A DNA stretch of 64,000 nt from Acanthochlamys bracteata (lineage: Eukaryota > Streptophyta > Magnoliopsida > Pandanales > Velloziaceae): NCBI GenBank assembly GCA_019914995.1, contig CM034132.1:1304501-1368500 (forward strand). Direction: 5' to 3'. The translations under genes were made by a program, and so were the position numbers. The stretch's first letter is position 1. Each line of letters starts with the position of its first letter. Below the pieces are notes generated by a model that was not told the origin of the DNA, made no database searches, and saw only the letters and a list, made by a program, of their open reading frames with translations. This document shows positions 26,359-37,219 of this stretch, one piece after another.

Positions 26359-27922
26359 CATACTAGATGACTGATGTTTATTGAGTCTACAGCAGCTCGT
26401 GTTTTTGTCTTTCTATTTGTTTGATTTGGGAAGGTGGAAAAGGGCCTTATTTTGGAAGCAGGCCCTGTATTACAGAATTCTTTTCCACTTTTGTTTTCCC
26501 GTTATACTAAAAAAATCTGGCCACAAATTTTCCCTCTCTGTAAATACAAAGATAGTAACCAAGTCATTCTTTGTAGAGGTTATTATAGTGTAATTTATGA
26601 AAAAGGACTTAGCTAATGAGTAAAAGTTTGGGAATTCGCATACTTGCCTTGTTATGGGCAGAGTTTGTATCTTGCTAATGTGACATGATTTTGGCATGTG
26701 ATTGGAGTTGGTTATCTTAAACATCTGTTGATGGTCTCTTTGGCATTTTCATATGCTATAGCATATAGCAAGCTTGATGAATCGTAAGCAATACGATACA
26801 TTGATATATGCTTTAAAGACTTGCCACTGATGCATATGAACGTGTTGAAGTTCTGCTGGCCTGTATAGTTCACTCTTGCATTGCCTGTACTTTTAGTTCA
26901 TGATGATGGTGCTTAAACTCTGGAAGATGGTTTTTGTTGGAATACTCTGAAGCTGTTGTGATAACTGGAAACATGCAAGGACTTTGAAGGTAGAAGTTAC
27001 TGTTGTATTGATGATGCATGCATGTGTTCAAGTTTTCAGCTGTTAGGCATCTTCGCATGTTTGAGAGATGAGTATTCGTGCTGTTATTCTTATTGCCTTG
27101 ACTAATTTAATGGGTATTGAAGGAATTGTGGCAGCGCAGAACATAGCTCTTATTAGAAAACTAATAACAACTACTGACCAACAGGCAACCATGTGAAGGA
27201 TTCTGGCATTTAGAAACCTCACAGGGTACCTGAAGAGGATACATGTCTCAATAAACTTCCAGCTTGTCTTTCACGCCTTCCAACTTAATTTCAGATCGTT
27301 GTTGATCATTGCAACTTATATTGCCTTTAGTAAAAGGTCCAACTTGTCATGAACATATATATATAACCTACAATAGTTCAGCATAGCATTGCTCTTGCAT
27401 GTTCTTATGTTAAACAGTTCAACGTTGCATCTTGTCTTCCGCTAAAATTGAACTTTATAACTTTATTCATGAACGAAAACAACAAATAACCGTTATTAAT
27501 GTGTAACCTTGTGAGCTGTCTGAGACCATTTAAATCTTTGGTAAAGTAGAAAACCAAAAGTACCCTCCATTTGTTCACCTGTGACATCCCAAAGTAATGA
27601 TTTCGTATCTCTGAGATCGTCCTATTCAAATTTTCCATACGAGAAATGAAAACTATGGTTTTTCTCCTATCTTAATAAATCTTCACATGGGTAGTGAAGA
27701 AGAAGGGAAGGTAAGCAGCTTTCGATTCAAATTCAATGCAGAATTCAAACCAAAGCATATGCATTCCATACCACTGTTGCCTTGTTGTTACCAACAGTCA
27801 GCATTAGTTGTTGCAGAATTTAATTCTACTCTATTATATATTGAAACCTTCATTAAGCTGTGGTATCTATATACTATATAGCTAAATTTGGAACTTGGAA
27901 GAAAAATTGAGAGGCAGATTTG
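26359..27922. other. Spacer after the glycine-rich gene
   Basis: The first part should be the 3' UTR of the glycine-rich gene. I see no further coding signal, tRNA or clear repeat; short open frames here have no family resemblance. Confidence 0.6.
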
Positions 27923-28320
27923 ATGGGAAGAGGTTTTGTAATGCCAATGCCACTGTTGGCATTCATACTCAGTGCAGTGCTTCCTGCCATCATAACATTC
28001 GGAGACTCGAGGTCGATGTCCGGAACAACGATTACCTGAAAACAATATTCAGGACCTGATTTCACCATACGGTATAGATTTTGTTAACCTCCAGCTCACT
28101 GGCCGGCGGGTTCTGTAAAGGCGAACTTGCTACTGACGTCACCGGTAATACATGTATATACTCAGGTTGCGAACAATTTTTGTAATGAGATGTGTTCTTT
28201 GATCATTCTTTAAAATTTTTTGTATAGCTGAGACATGACCGGGGTTCACTAAGTATCCGCCGGCGTGCTTGGGCCATGATGCTTCTGGCAAGAACCTTCT
28301 CATTGGTGCAAACTTCGCGT
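27923..28320 (+). pseudogene. GDSL esterase/lipase pseudogene, N-terminal two exons only
   Basis: The open frame from ATG 27923 reads a signal-peptide-like start and then PAIITFGDS, block I of GDSL lipases with the catalytic Ser (TCG, 28007-28009). The homology then continues in shifted frames: VDVRNNDYLKTIF (about 28012-28050), SPYGIDFVN, and FCKGELATDVT before a donor at 28145. After an intron, from about 28228, KYPPACLGHDASGKNLLIG and ANFA follow in one frame. At least three frameshifts break the gene, and everything after block II is missing, including the regions of the catalytic Asp and His. In the living family these are secreted hydrolases of lipid or ester substrates. A sequencing error could explain one shift but not all, nor the missing C-terminal two thirds. 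Confidence 0.85.
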
Positions 28321-28620
28321 TTTGGACAGTGTTCATCCTTCACAAGCTGCAAACCAAGTTTTTGCTGATTCTTTGGTTATTCAAAGGGTCTGACCTATAA
28401 CCATGAAACCAAAGCAAATATCTGTAAGTGTAATTTTGTTGAGAAAGAGAGAGTGTTTCAAAGTTTGTTCTACTGCTTTGCGTAATAGTAATAAAGCAAG
28501 CAAAGGCATATCAGTTGCTTGTGTGTTTCAAGTAATTAAACATATCTTCTGTTATGAATTAGAGAAGGTTTTATGTAATGAATTTATGTAATGTTTTTTT
28601 CTTCTTTCTTCCATATTAGA

Positions 28621-28868
28621 GAGCGTTCGGAAGTGATTTTGAAATAAAATTTTTCTGAAGTAAAAAATATTTTTATTTTTTATGAAAAACGAGTTTTATT
28701 TTTTTTACTTTAAAAAATAATAAAAATATATAATAAAAAATATTATTATATAAAATTTTTCTATAATTTTAAAATTTTAAATATATTTTTTAAATATTTA
28801 TAAAATACGTATTAAAATATGAGATAAAAAATTAAAAAGTTAATTTTGTGGTAAGTTAAGCCAAACGG
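28621..28868 (-). repeat. AT-rich MITE-like element, copy B (inverted)
   Basis: It starts GAGCGTTCGGAAGTGATTTT and ends with CCAAACGGCG, imperfect terminal inverted repeats of the GCGTTTGG type. Its reverse complement aligns block by block with the element at 54344-54600. Confidence 0.65.
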
Positions 28869-29088
28869 CGTAGAACATGCAATAAGCGAACTAAGATGTT
28901 AGAAGGAATTGGGTATGAACACATGAAGGAAATGTTTTTATTTTGCAGTTCGTAGTATCTGTATAACTAAAATAATTCTTTAATATTATTGATTTATAAT
29001 TATATAGTAAACTGAGTAGGACATTGTCATTGTAATGTATGTGTGTCTGTATTAAGGCTGATTAGTGAAAGATTATTTGTTAATTTAA

Positions 29089-29148
29089 GGCCCAACTTAA
29101 AACCCAGTATCTAACTATGGGCCTTTTACAGGCCCAAATAAAACCCTT
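29089..29148 (+). promoter_or_regulatory. Site II cluster with telo-box-like motif before the CHUP1-like gene
   Basis: GGCCCA at 29089 and 29131, TGGGCC at 29118 and AAACCCTT at 29141 lie within 60 bp, about 560 bp before the ATG. This arrangement is typical of promoters of actively growing tissue; use here is inferred. Confidence 0.45.
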
Positions 29149-29699
29149 CATCTAAGCTTAGTTGAGAAACGCGTTCTCAAGAGGGGGAACGTTTTTGAAG
29201 ACTTTGAATTGAATAATTAACGGCTTCGAGCCTTCGAATAACAAAAGTTACAGAACGAGAAACGGCTAAATTTCGTTTGCTTGATAAATTCGGGGGTAGA
29301 GCGAATATTTCGGGCAGCCGCCAGCCCGAAAATCCAATTCAACAGTAACAAAAAATCTCTCCTTTTTAAAAATTTCTTCTTATCAAGCCGCAAAGATCAT
29401 CAATCATTAATTAAGCAACAAGTTTATTGATGAGATCAGTTAACCACGGCATTAAATTCCCAGGTCTTTCATTCTCGTTTATATTCTCTCCTTCATCTTC
29501 ACTTCATTCAATTTTTGTTATTTGATTCACCGGTTTTGATTGAGGAAGAGAAAAGGGAGAGCATGGGCTGTGATCGATTGTGCAGATGGACACGTAGGAG
29601 AAGGCGAATTTGAAGAAGCAATAGTATGCCCAGTTTCGGAATTTAAAAAAAAAAATTCTAATTTGATTTTGTTAGATAGAGTTTGAACATTTTGTGAAG

Positions 29700-32600
29700 A
29701 TGGAGATGTTGGTGAGAGCAAAGAGAGATGTTAAACCGCTTACGGTGAAGTTTGGCATCGCACTCGCATTATCGTTTGCAGGATTTTTGTTATCCCGTCT
29801 CCGGTCACGGCACCGGCTCAAGCTTCCGCCGCCATCGCCGAGAATTCCATGTAAACATTATCTGATGATTTATTTTTTGATAAAAGGATTGTATCTTGAT
29901 GATGGATTCTAATGTCTTTTTGTTCTGGGCAGCAACAGGTGGAAGTGGGGAATCGGAAGCTGGTTCGAAGCCACAGACTCCTACGTGTGGCTGTCTGAAA
30001 GAGGAACTTCGCCTTCTCAGAACTGTGAGTTGATTTTCATGGAATATCGTTCTTACTTGTTTTGAATTTTTCTGCTTTTATGAGTATTTGGTTTGTATGG
30101 ATTCATTTCGGTCTTCTTTGAGCGTCAATTATATTTTGGAAATTCTAGTTACATTGAATATTTTACACAAACTATTTGATGCTTGTGTCATTTGCTTGGG
30201 TGGAGAAATCGAATTTATTTCATATTGCTATTTTGTATATGACTAATGCTTCTAGTTCTTTATCCTAGATATTCAGAATTTCCATGAAAACCTTGCTTTT
30301 TTCTAACTGATCTTCCTGTCTCAGAAATGTTAGACATTTCTTCACTGACATCAGTTGTTGGTATTTCTAAGTGCTGTTGTTTGATTTGTCAAACATGAAC
30401 TTACATATAGTAATTTGAATGCAACGTATAAGTCTTCTTTTTAGCCATGTAAAAGCTGCAAGTAATCTGTCAAAAATTTGCAACAATGAGTTATTTTAAC
30501 AATATTTTAATGGATAAGTAGAATTTATGAAAAAATTTTTTTAACTTTAAAAAATCATCATGCATGTAATCCATGGATGTTCAATGCAATGCTAATAGTT
30601 TGTCCTTAAAATAAGTTTTTTGTATTTTTTATTCTTTTTGCACAAAGCATAAAAAAACTCATTTAAACAAACAATACTATTATTGCCAAATTATCTTTTA
30701 ACATAATGACTTTTACAACTAACCAGTATTCAAATCAAACTTTTACATATTACAGAAAGTATTTTAAATATCTCAGATTATTGCAATAACATTGTTGAAT
30801 ATCCTTTTTTTTAATATGCATTACGAATCTAATAAGTTGCCCTATTTTATATTCAAAAGATGGCTGTAAGCAAACTCGACGAAGTAACTAATACACAAAT
30901 TTTTTAGGTTATGATTGTTACACAAGCGTTATAATAATTTTTTATGGACATGTTTGAAGACACTCAATAATCTTCTTAGCAATCTGTAGTATTAGGGTAT
31001 ACAGCAGCGACAATTGCAAGTTAAATGAAGCTTTGCAAACCAGCTTTCTTTCCCTCACTCCTAGTATTCCATCACTGTGTTTGTGTTCTCAAGAATGAGA
31101 TAATTGTTTTTTCCAATTGGGTACTTGCAGGAAGATGGTTTGGCAACAATCATCAATGGCACCACCACCACCACCACACTTGCAGGGCTGTCCCCAACCA
31201 GCAGGAACTCTGGGGATGATGAAGGGCTGCTTCTTCCTGAATTCAATGAACTTGTAATGAATGAATTTGAAACTGTAGGCAAGGATGCAGAAGTCACTCC
31301 TAAGAAAAATGATAGCAACATTGAGTCTGTGATGGAGCAAGAGATTGCAGAACTTCGGGACATGGTGCTATCACTCCGTGAGAGGGAACGCAGCCTTGAG
31401 CTTCAGCTTCTAGAATATTATGGCCTGCAAGAGAGAGAGGCTGCTTTCAGGGAACTTGAAAATCAGGTAAAGCTGAATTCTGTTGAAGCCAAGCTTTATA
31501 CTTTAAAGATAGAGGCTTTACAAGCTGATAAGGAGAGGCTACAAGACCAATTGTCCAATCACTCAAAAGTTGTGTCAGAACTTGAGACTGCTAGAGCTAA
31601 GATCAAGTTTCTTAAAAAGAAAATGAGATCTGATAGTGAGCAGACCAAAGAGAAGATTATTGCACTGCAGAAAAAGATATCAATTTTGCAGGAGAGGCAG
31701 CACACTGAAGCAAGAGATGATCAAGAGATTGAGTGGAAATCGAATAAGTTAAAGGAGTTGGAAGATGAGGCTTTTCGACTTAGGAGCTTGAACTCAGAAC
31801 TAATGCTGGAGAACTCTGAATTGACTCTTAAGTTGGACTCTGCAGAAATGCTTGTCTCCTCTATTGGCAATGATCCAGAACAAGAGGTAAGTTTTGTGTA
31901 TTTCTATTATCCGCAGTTATGATGACTTTAAATGACATACTTAGATAAGGCAGCACGAATCTTGGAGTTAATTGGCTCCTAGATTCAGAAAGTTATCCAC
32001 TTAAGCACGAAACCACTCCTGCACAAGTGAAGTAACCAATTTTCCCATGCTTTGCCTGTTGTGATCTGTTGTCTCAACTATTTAACAACTGCGTTTTGTT
32101 TGTTTACAATGTGCAGGTAGAAGCAATTCAAGAAGTCAACAATTTGAGACATCAGAATGATAAGCTAAAGGAAGAAATCGATCAGCTCAAGACTAGTCAC
32201 TGTGCAGATGTCGAGGAACTGGTGTATCTTAGATGGGTCAATGCTTGCCTTCGTTATGAGATGAGGAACTATCAGCCTCCCCCTGGGAAGACAATGGCAA
32301 AAGATTTAAGCAAGAATTTGAGCCCCAAATCAGAAGCGCAGGCGAAGCAGCTCATCCTTGAATACGCCAATTCAGGCGGGGATGTGAAGAGCATCGGCCC
32401 TTTAGATTTTGAGTCAGAATATTCATCTTCCTCACAGACTTCAGCTGGAGAATGTGACGATCCCTCATTTGACATTCCTTCCTTACCAAAGCATTGCAGA
32501 ACTGGAAAATCGAAGTTCTTTGTAAAGCTTAAAAAGCTAGCACTAGGAAAGCATTCTCATGGCCACAAGATTTCTTCTCATGATAGACATGCAGCTAGTG

Positions 32601-33055
32601 GGAACTTTTCTGAAAGGGGAGTTTCATTTTCTAGCTCCTCTGATGATGTGATCGAGCGAGATTCATATGAAAGCTTCTCATCATGCATGACTGAAGACCA
32701 TGCATCTGGCAGTCAATTGATGGGCATGGATGGACATGCAGACCGATACAATAAAAGACTAACTTCCTCTGGAAGCTTCTCTCAGCTTATTTATGATGGG
32801 CAAACTCCACAAAGGCTTTATTTAGAAGACAGGAAAAACGAAGGACTTCAGAGCAATTCCCTGTCACCTTGTGCATACAAGAGAAAGATAGCTCAAGAAG
32901 AGAGTTTGGACAATCTAAGTTCAAAATGTGCAGCAGAAGAAGAAGAGGAGGAGGACGAAGCTTCTGATAAGATCAAGCTGAGAAATTTTGCAAGTGCTTT
33001 GAAATGCTCTCATGGAATAGCGAGTTTCAAGGGGAGGTCATCGTTTAGCAACTGA
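29700..33055 (+). CDS. CHUP1-like actin-associated coiled-coil protein
   Basis: Four exons: 29700-29850, 29933-30024, 31131-31886, 32117-33055; 645 residues. The first ATG in frame is 29700. The N-terminus has a hydrophobic segment (about 18-33, KFGIALALSFAGFLLS) after basic residues, as in CHUP1-family proteins that anchor to a membrane. A long coiled coil runs from about 149 to 330 and continues into the last exon. The family block LRWVNACLRYEMRNYQ (about 371-386) is followed by PPPGK and KNLSPKSEAQAKQLILEYA. There is no long proline-rich tract and no CHUP1 C-terminal domain; the tail is Ser-rich with an acidic run (607-613). CHUP1 itself positions chloroplasts on actin; this shorter relative (AR791 type) may bind actin or another membrane, but that is inference. 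Tandem acceptors (CAGCAACAG) at 29930-29938 leave the start of exon 2 uncertain by 6 nt. Confidence 0.88.
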
Positions 33056-33438
33056 TGTTATGACTTTTTGCCACTGCGGTAGTAGGTGTTTCTTCTCATT
33101 AGATGCATGAACCCCAGCTCCACGGTAGCAAGTTTCTTTTTTAGCCAGACTTGGGGCCAAGTTTCTACATTCTAGTGTTGTAGTTCATGTGCATATCCTA
33201 GAAATTCTTGTAGTATGTGTATCTATTGACTGACAACAAAATTTTGTATTGAGAAATTTATTTGAGAAACTTGTATCTTTAGGAGATGTTATGTAAATAC
33301 TTGATGCTCATGTAACAGTTATGCAGACATTCCACCAGTCATGTTTGATTCACAATAATCATGTCTGAAATACTGATCTTACATTCAGGAAATGATTACA
33401 GGAAATACTGGAAACATGGTTGAAACTCAAACCTTAAC

Positions 33439-34866
33439 TCAGAACTTGGACAAAATTGCTTTTGTCACGAAGGTGGTTGTCTTTTCAGCAGCTTTCTTCA
33501 AAGAGGATTGATGGCATTTCATGGCATGCGAACATTTGGTGATGAAACATAGAAAGAAATTCCCAAACTTCAGCGATCTGGAAAACTTGGTAGCCATTTC
33601 ATCTATCACTACTACAAGGCGGTCGACAGTGTCAGGGGTGAACTTAACTTCCATGTTCAGGATATGCTGAAACAACGTGAACAAGGGCTCAGTCCAAACC
33701 ACTTCTTTAGATAGTGAGTCCTCATGACAAGGTAGGCAGATGACTCTTCTTTCCTTAGATTCTTCAGAGAGCAGCTTTTGACAGAATGCTGATACATGAG
33801 TCCGATGCAAACATTCTTTCATTACCTTTACTAGAACATCACATAGAACCACATTAGTCCCTTCTTTCCGAAGAAGAAGAGGAAGCAGTAGAGCATCCAC
33901 AGCTGCTGCCGGGTAAAGCTTGCAAAAGCCAACTATGGATTCAACCAGCACACGAGAGGCTGGAGTTTGCAAAATGAGCAGTTTTGGAAGGATAAAGGAG
34001 CATAGGACATTTGCAGGCACAAGACCATTCTCGTTGCAGAGTTGAGATAAGAGAACCGCTGCTACTTCATCATCTGCTTCCCAAGGCTCAATCAGACCAA
34101 GAATCTCAAGCTGATTCTGCAGTCCTGCACACAAACAGATATTTTTTATTCGATCTGATAAGGACTTCGATACCGCAGGAGCTGTTAGCAGCTCGTCTCT
34201 CAAAGCCAATGCCTTTTCAATAGCATCAGGATCCAAAGGATGAGGACAAGAGGATTCCGACTCAGAAAAATTCTGACTGCCAACCTGTTCATAATCAGCC
34301 CTTGCACTAGCAGGCTTATGACACAAAAAGATGTCTTTCCGTTTGTCAGTTTTTCTTGGCAAGATATCAGGAGGGAGTGGAAGCCATGGCAAAAGAGATT
34401 TCCTAGTAGAAGCATGCTCCTGAAGCCAATCAGGCAACGCGTGAAATTCATTTTCCACATTCGAAGCTTTTGAGAATTTTATAGCTTCTACTTCTGTTGA
34501 AATTTCGGCAATAGAGGGGTACTGAAGAGAAACCTCGAGCAGGTTGAGCGCAGCCCGCCGGACCCAGTAAAAGGAAGCATCGATTTTTAGTGAAGCAGAT
34601 TGGAGGGCGTGAATAGCAAGCTGATGAACACTCCGGCTGCAGAAACGGTGGTGCTCGATGGCGAGGAATGAGAGAAGACGAGATTGCACAGCGGCAGGGA
34701 GGGTGTCGAAGAATATGGAATCAGGATTGTGAGAGGAGGAGAGGAGAAGAGAGAGGAATGCGGCAGTGGAGCAGGAATTGTGCTCTGTTTGGAACCAGAG
34801 AGAAGCTTCCCCTTCCGGCGACGGAGAGTTAAGGAAAATACTGAACAGAGGAACCCAACGGTCCAT
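33439..34866 (-). CDS. FANCE: Fanconi anemia group E protein homologue (FANCE)
   Basis: An intronless 475-codon frame. The protein is mostly helical and Leu-rich, as expected for the HEAT-like FANCE fold. The best match to the FANCE family is the C-terminal part: the segment SRSLKFGNFFLCFITKCS, followed by SSLKKAAEKTTTFVTKAI, follows the order of the conserved end of animal FANCE. The central block from about residue 215 (LRDELLTAP) to the end is the likely FANCE domain. In the Fanconi pathway FANCE joins FANCC and FANCF and bridges the core complex to FANCD2 during crosslink repair; plant homologues also affect meiotic recombination. The start MDRWVPLFSIFLNSPSPE has no upstream in-frame competitor that I trust. 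It converges with the CHUP1-like gene (383 bp between stops). Confidence 0.8.
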   Translation of the reverse strand: MDRWVPLFSIFLNSPSPEGEASLWFQTEHNSCSTAAFLSLLLSSSHNPDSIFFDTLPAAVQSRLLSFLAIEHHRFCSRSVHQLAIHALQSASLKIDASFYWVRRAALNLLEVSLQYPSIAEISTEVEAIKFSKASNVENEFHALPDWLQEHASTRKSLLPWLPLPPDILPRKTDKRKDIFLCHKPASARADYEQVGSQNFSESESSCPHPLDPDAIEKALALRDELLTAPAVSKSLSDRIKNICLCAGLQNQLEILGLIEPWEADDEVAAVLLSQLCNENGLVPANVLCSFILPKLLILQTPASRVLVESIVGFCKLYPAAAVDALLLPLLLRKEGTNVVLCDVLVKVMKECLHRTHVSAFCQKLLSEESKERRVICLPCHEDSLSKEVVWTEPLFTLFQHILNMEVKFTPDTVDRLVVVIDEMATKFSRSLKFGNFFLCFITKCSHAMKCHQSSLKKAAEKTTTFVTKAILSKF

Positions 34867-37219
34867 GTAAACCCAACGACAAGAAGAACAGTTGAGGCTT
34901 CTTCTTCCCGCCCTTTATTTCAAATAGAGTGAACGGAGGGAAACGAAAAGTTACATTTGTAAATATAAAACTATATATTTTGGAGATGTTTGGCGGTGCC
35001 GTGTGAGTTGTGACACGTCTTTTTATTTTTCAAAAATTTTCATATTTTGTATTAAATTTGTTCAATATTTTATAATTTTTTTTAATTTTTTGAATATTAC
35101 AGATAAATTGTATATAGTATAATTTTTGATATATAAGTATTATATTTTTAGATAAAAAATTAACTTATTTTTAAATAGTTTTCGATTTAGAAATTTTTTT
35201 ATCATAATCATTTCTAAACTTACTCTTTAGCTAGTGAGTCGGAATAAAGAAATTTTCCTCTTAAAGTTGTCAAAGAAAAAAGATATGGTACAAATTTGAT
35301 TACCATTTTAACCATTACTATAGATAATAGATCCTATACGTAAGAGTAAAAAAAATAAAATAAATAAATAAATTTTTTAGAAAAATTTATAAGAAAATGG
35401 CAAAAAACTATGATCCCCAAAAAGTCATAAATATGGTAGTAGAATTTAAAAGTACAAATATGGACAGACTGATTGGGCCGACCCAATCGGACCACATAAA
35501 GTGATTGGGACGGGCTGATTCGATCTGTCTTTTGCACCGGACTAGGCCAGCCCGGTTCGGATATATTTTTTTATCCGATCCGACTTATTTATTCATTTAT
35601 TTTTAAAATTTTATATAATAAATAAATAATAATTTTTAAAAAATATTATTAAGATAAAAGTAAATTATAAATATAACTTATTATTTAAATATTTTTTATT
35701 ATATATTGATCCGGCTAACGGTCAAATATTGACCAAGTCAAATATCATCGTTGATTGGTCACCGTTATCAGGTCAATATGTACAGTACCGAACAGCACGA
35801 GACATCTAACAGACTGACAATATCGGTTAATACTGCTTGCTGGATCGGATCGGCTCAATTTTGCTATTGTTTAAGAGCCGAGCGGGCCAAATATACGGAA
35901 CGTTTAATCGAGCCGTGGACCGACCTGTTTAGTCCGGTCCGAATGTGAAACTATAGTAGGACTTTGCTGAGTTCTTAAAAGCATTACTAGCATCTGCCAC
36001 CAACCTAACTGTATGCCTTTATCAATCTTTGATTAATGTTCGTATAAGCCAAAAGATTGCCCGAGTTGCCTGGGTAAGACTTGAAAGCTACTCAACAACT
36101 GCTCGTATCGTACCCGAGCAATGCCATCATTCTGAGGGTATTCACTCACGCAAGCGTGTGGATCCTTTAGTTTAGGCAACTCACTGTTTGTATTGATCGC
36201 TCTGAAAAGTCTGGCGTTTGGCTTCCATTAGGCGTGTTTTATTTTTTCGGTAACTCAATTCATCCTGCCAAAAAAAAGTGAGTTTTGAATAAATATTTAT
36301 AATTACTTTTATAAAGTCACTTCTCAATAATTCACATTTTAAAAATTTATTTGTTTAAAACTCATTTTTAATTATTTTCTGACAAGTCTAGCGTTAGCAT
36401 TTGTGAACGTGATGTTTCTCTGCTTTTTCTGAAATGTTAACTACCCAAAGTGCAATCAAGTGCTAATGGGGAACAAATTTGGTTTGGAAGTGTATTTCAG
36501 GTGCTATTCATTTGGACTTATTAATCATGGTTTCATTAATGACATTAGGCAGCTTGAGCTTTTCATGAAAATCCAATACACTTTTGCTGTAATTAATGGC
36601 CTGTAAATCGGATAAGGATCATCGTCAATGCAAACCAAGATGTTACTTTCAGTTCGCATAGAAAAACATTTCATTTCAATGATCACTAAACTCGGTATCG
36701 GTCTTCCCAGAAAAATTGTTTTAGTCATGGAACAAGAAATTTTTTCTAACTTTAACATTCCTGAAATTTCATTGTGAGAAACAAAATGCTTACATTTCTA
36801 TATTGGCAATGAATAATTATACAAAGTAATCTTCTTTACAGTTTTGAAAAGAAGATTGCTACAATAGGAACTCAATAACCTGAAAGCCTAAGAGTTTCTC
36901 CCAGCTTCCAATAATACAGGAAAATAATAGCACACGGACTCAATATATATGCAGAATCCCATGTGTTCTTGTATTGCATAACCCTCCCCAATCATTTTCA
37001 TGTATTAATCTTCAAATAATCGATTTCTAGCAGCAAATTGTTGCCTATACAAATAAAGAGCTTCACATCTGACGATCAGCGAGTTGCTGCCTTGCTCAAC
37101 TTCATCTGTACCAGACTTGGCTCTGTACACTTCCGACTTATACTGAAAGTAATGTATGCATATATAGATATATCGAATACTGGAATCATATCGTCTAGAC
37201 CAGAGAGGTGTTTGTGCTA
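34867..37219. other. Spacer between FANCE and the beta-galactosidase
   Basis: It holds the FANCE promoter side (near 34867), AT-rich low-complexity sequence, a GC-rich repeat-like block at 35451-35945, and the beta-galactosidase 3' flank. No gene is seen. Confidence 0.6.
35451..35945. repeat. Possible decayed transposon: GC-rich ends around an AT-rich core
   Basis: The left part is rich in GGGCCGACCC, GGCCAGCCCGGTTCGG and GATCCGAC words. The right part has GAGCGGGCC, GACCGACC and AGTCCGGTCCGAA. The core at 35580-35700 is nearly pure A/T. Such ends occur in non-autonomous plant DNA transposons. I cannot define target-site duplications or exact termini. Confidence 0.3.

Larger units (their letters stand above)
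28321..29699. other. Spacer upstream of the CHUP1-like gene
   Basis: It contains an AT-rich MITE-like element (28621-28868) and then the likely promoter and leader of the CHUP1-like gene. No gene is seen. Confidence 0.6.
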
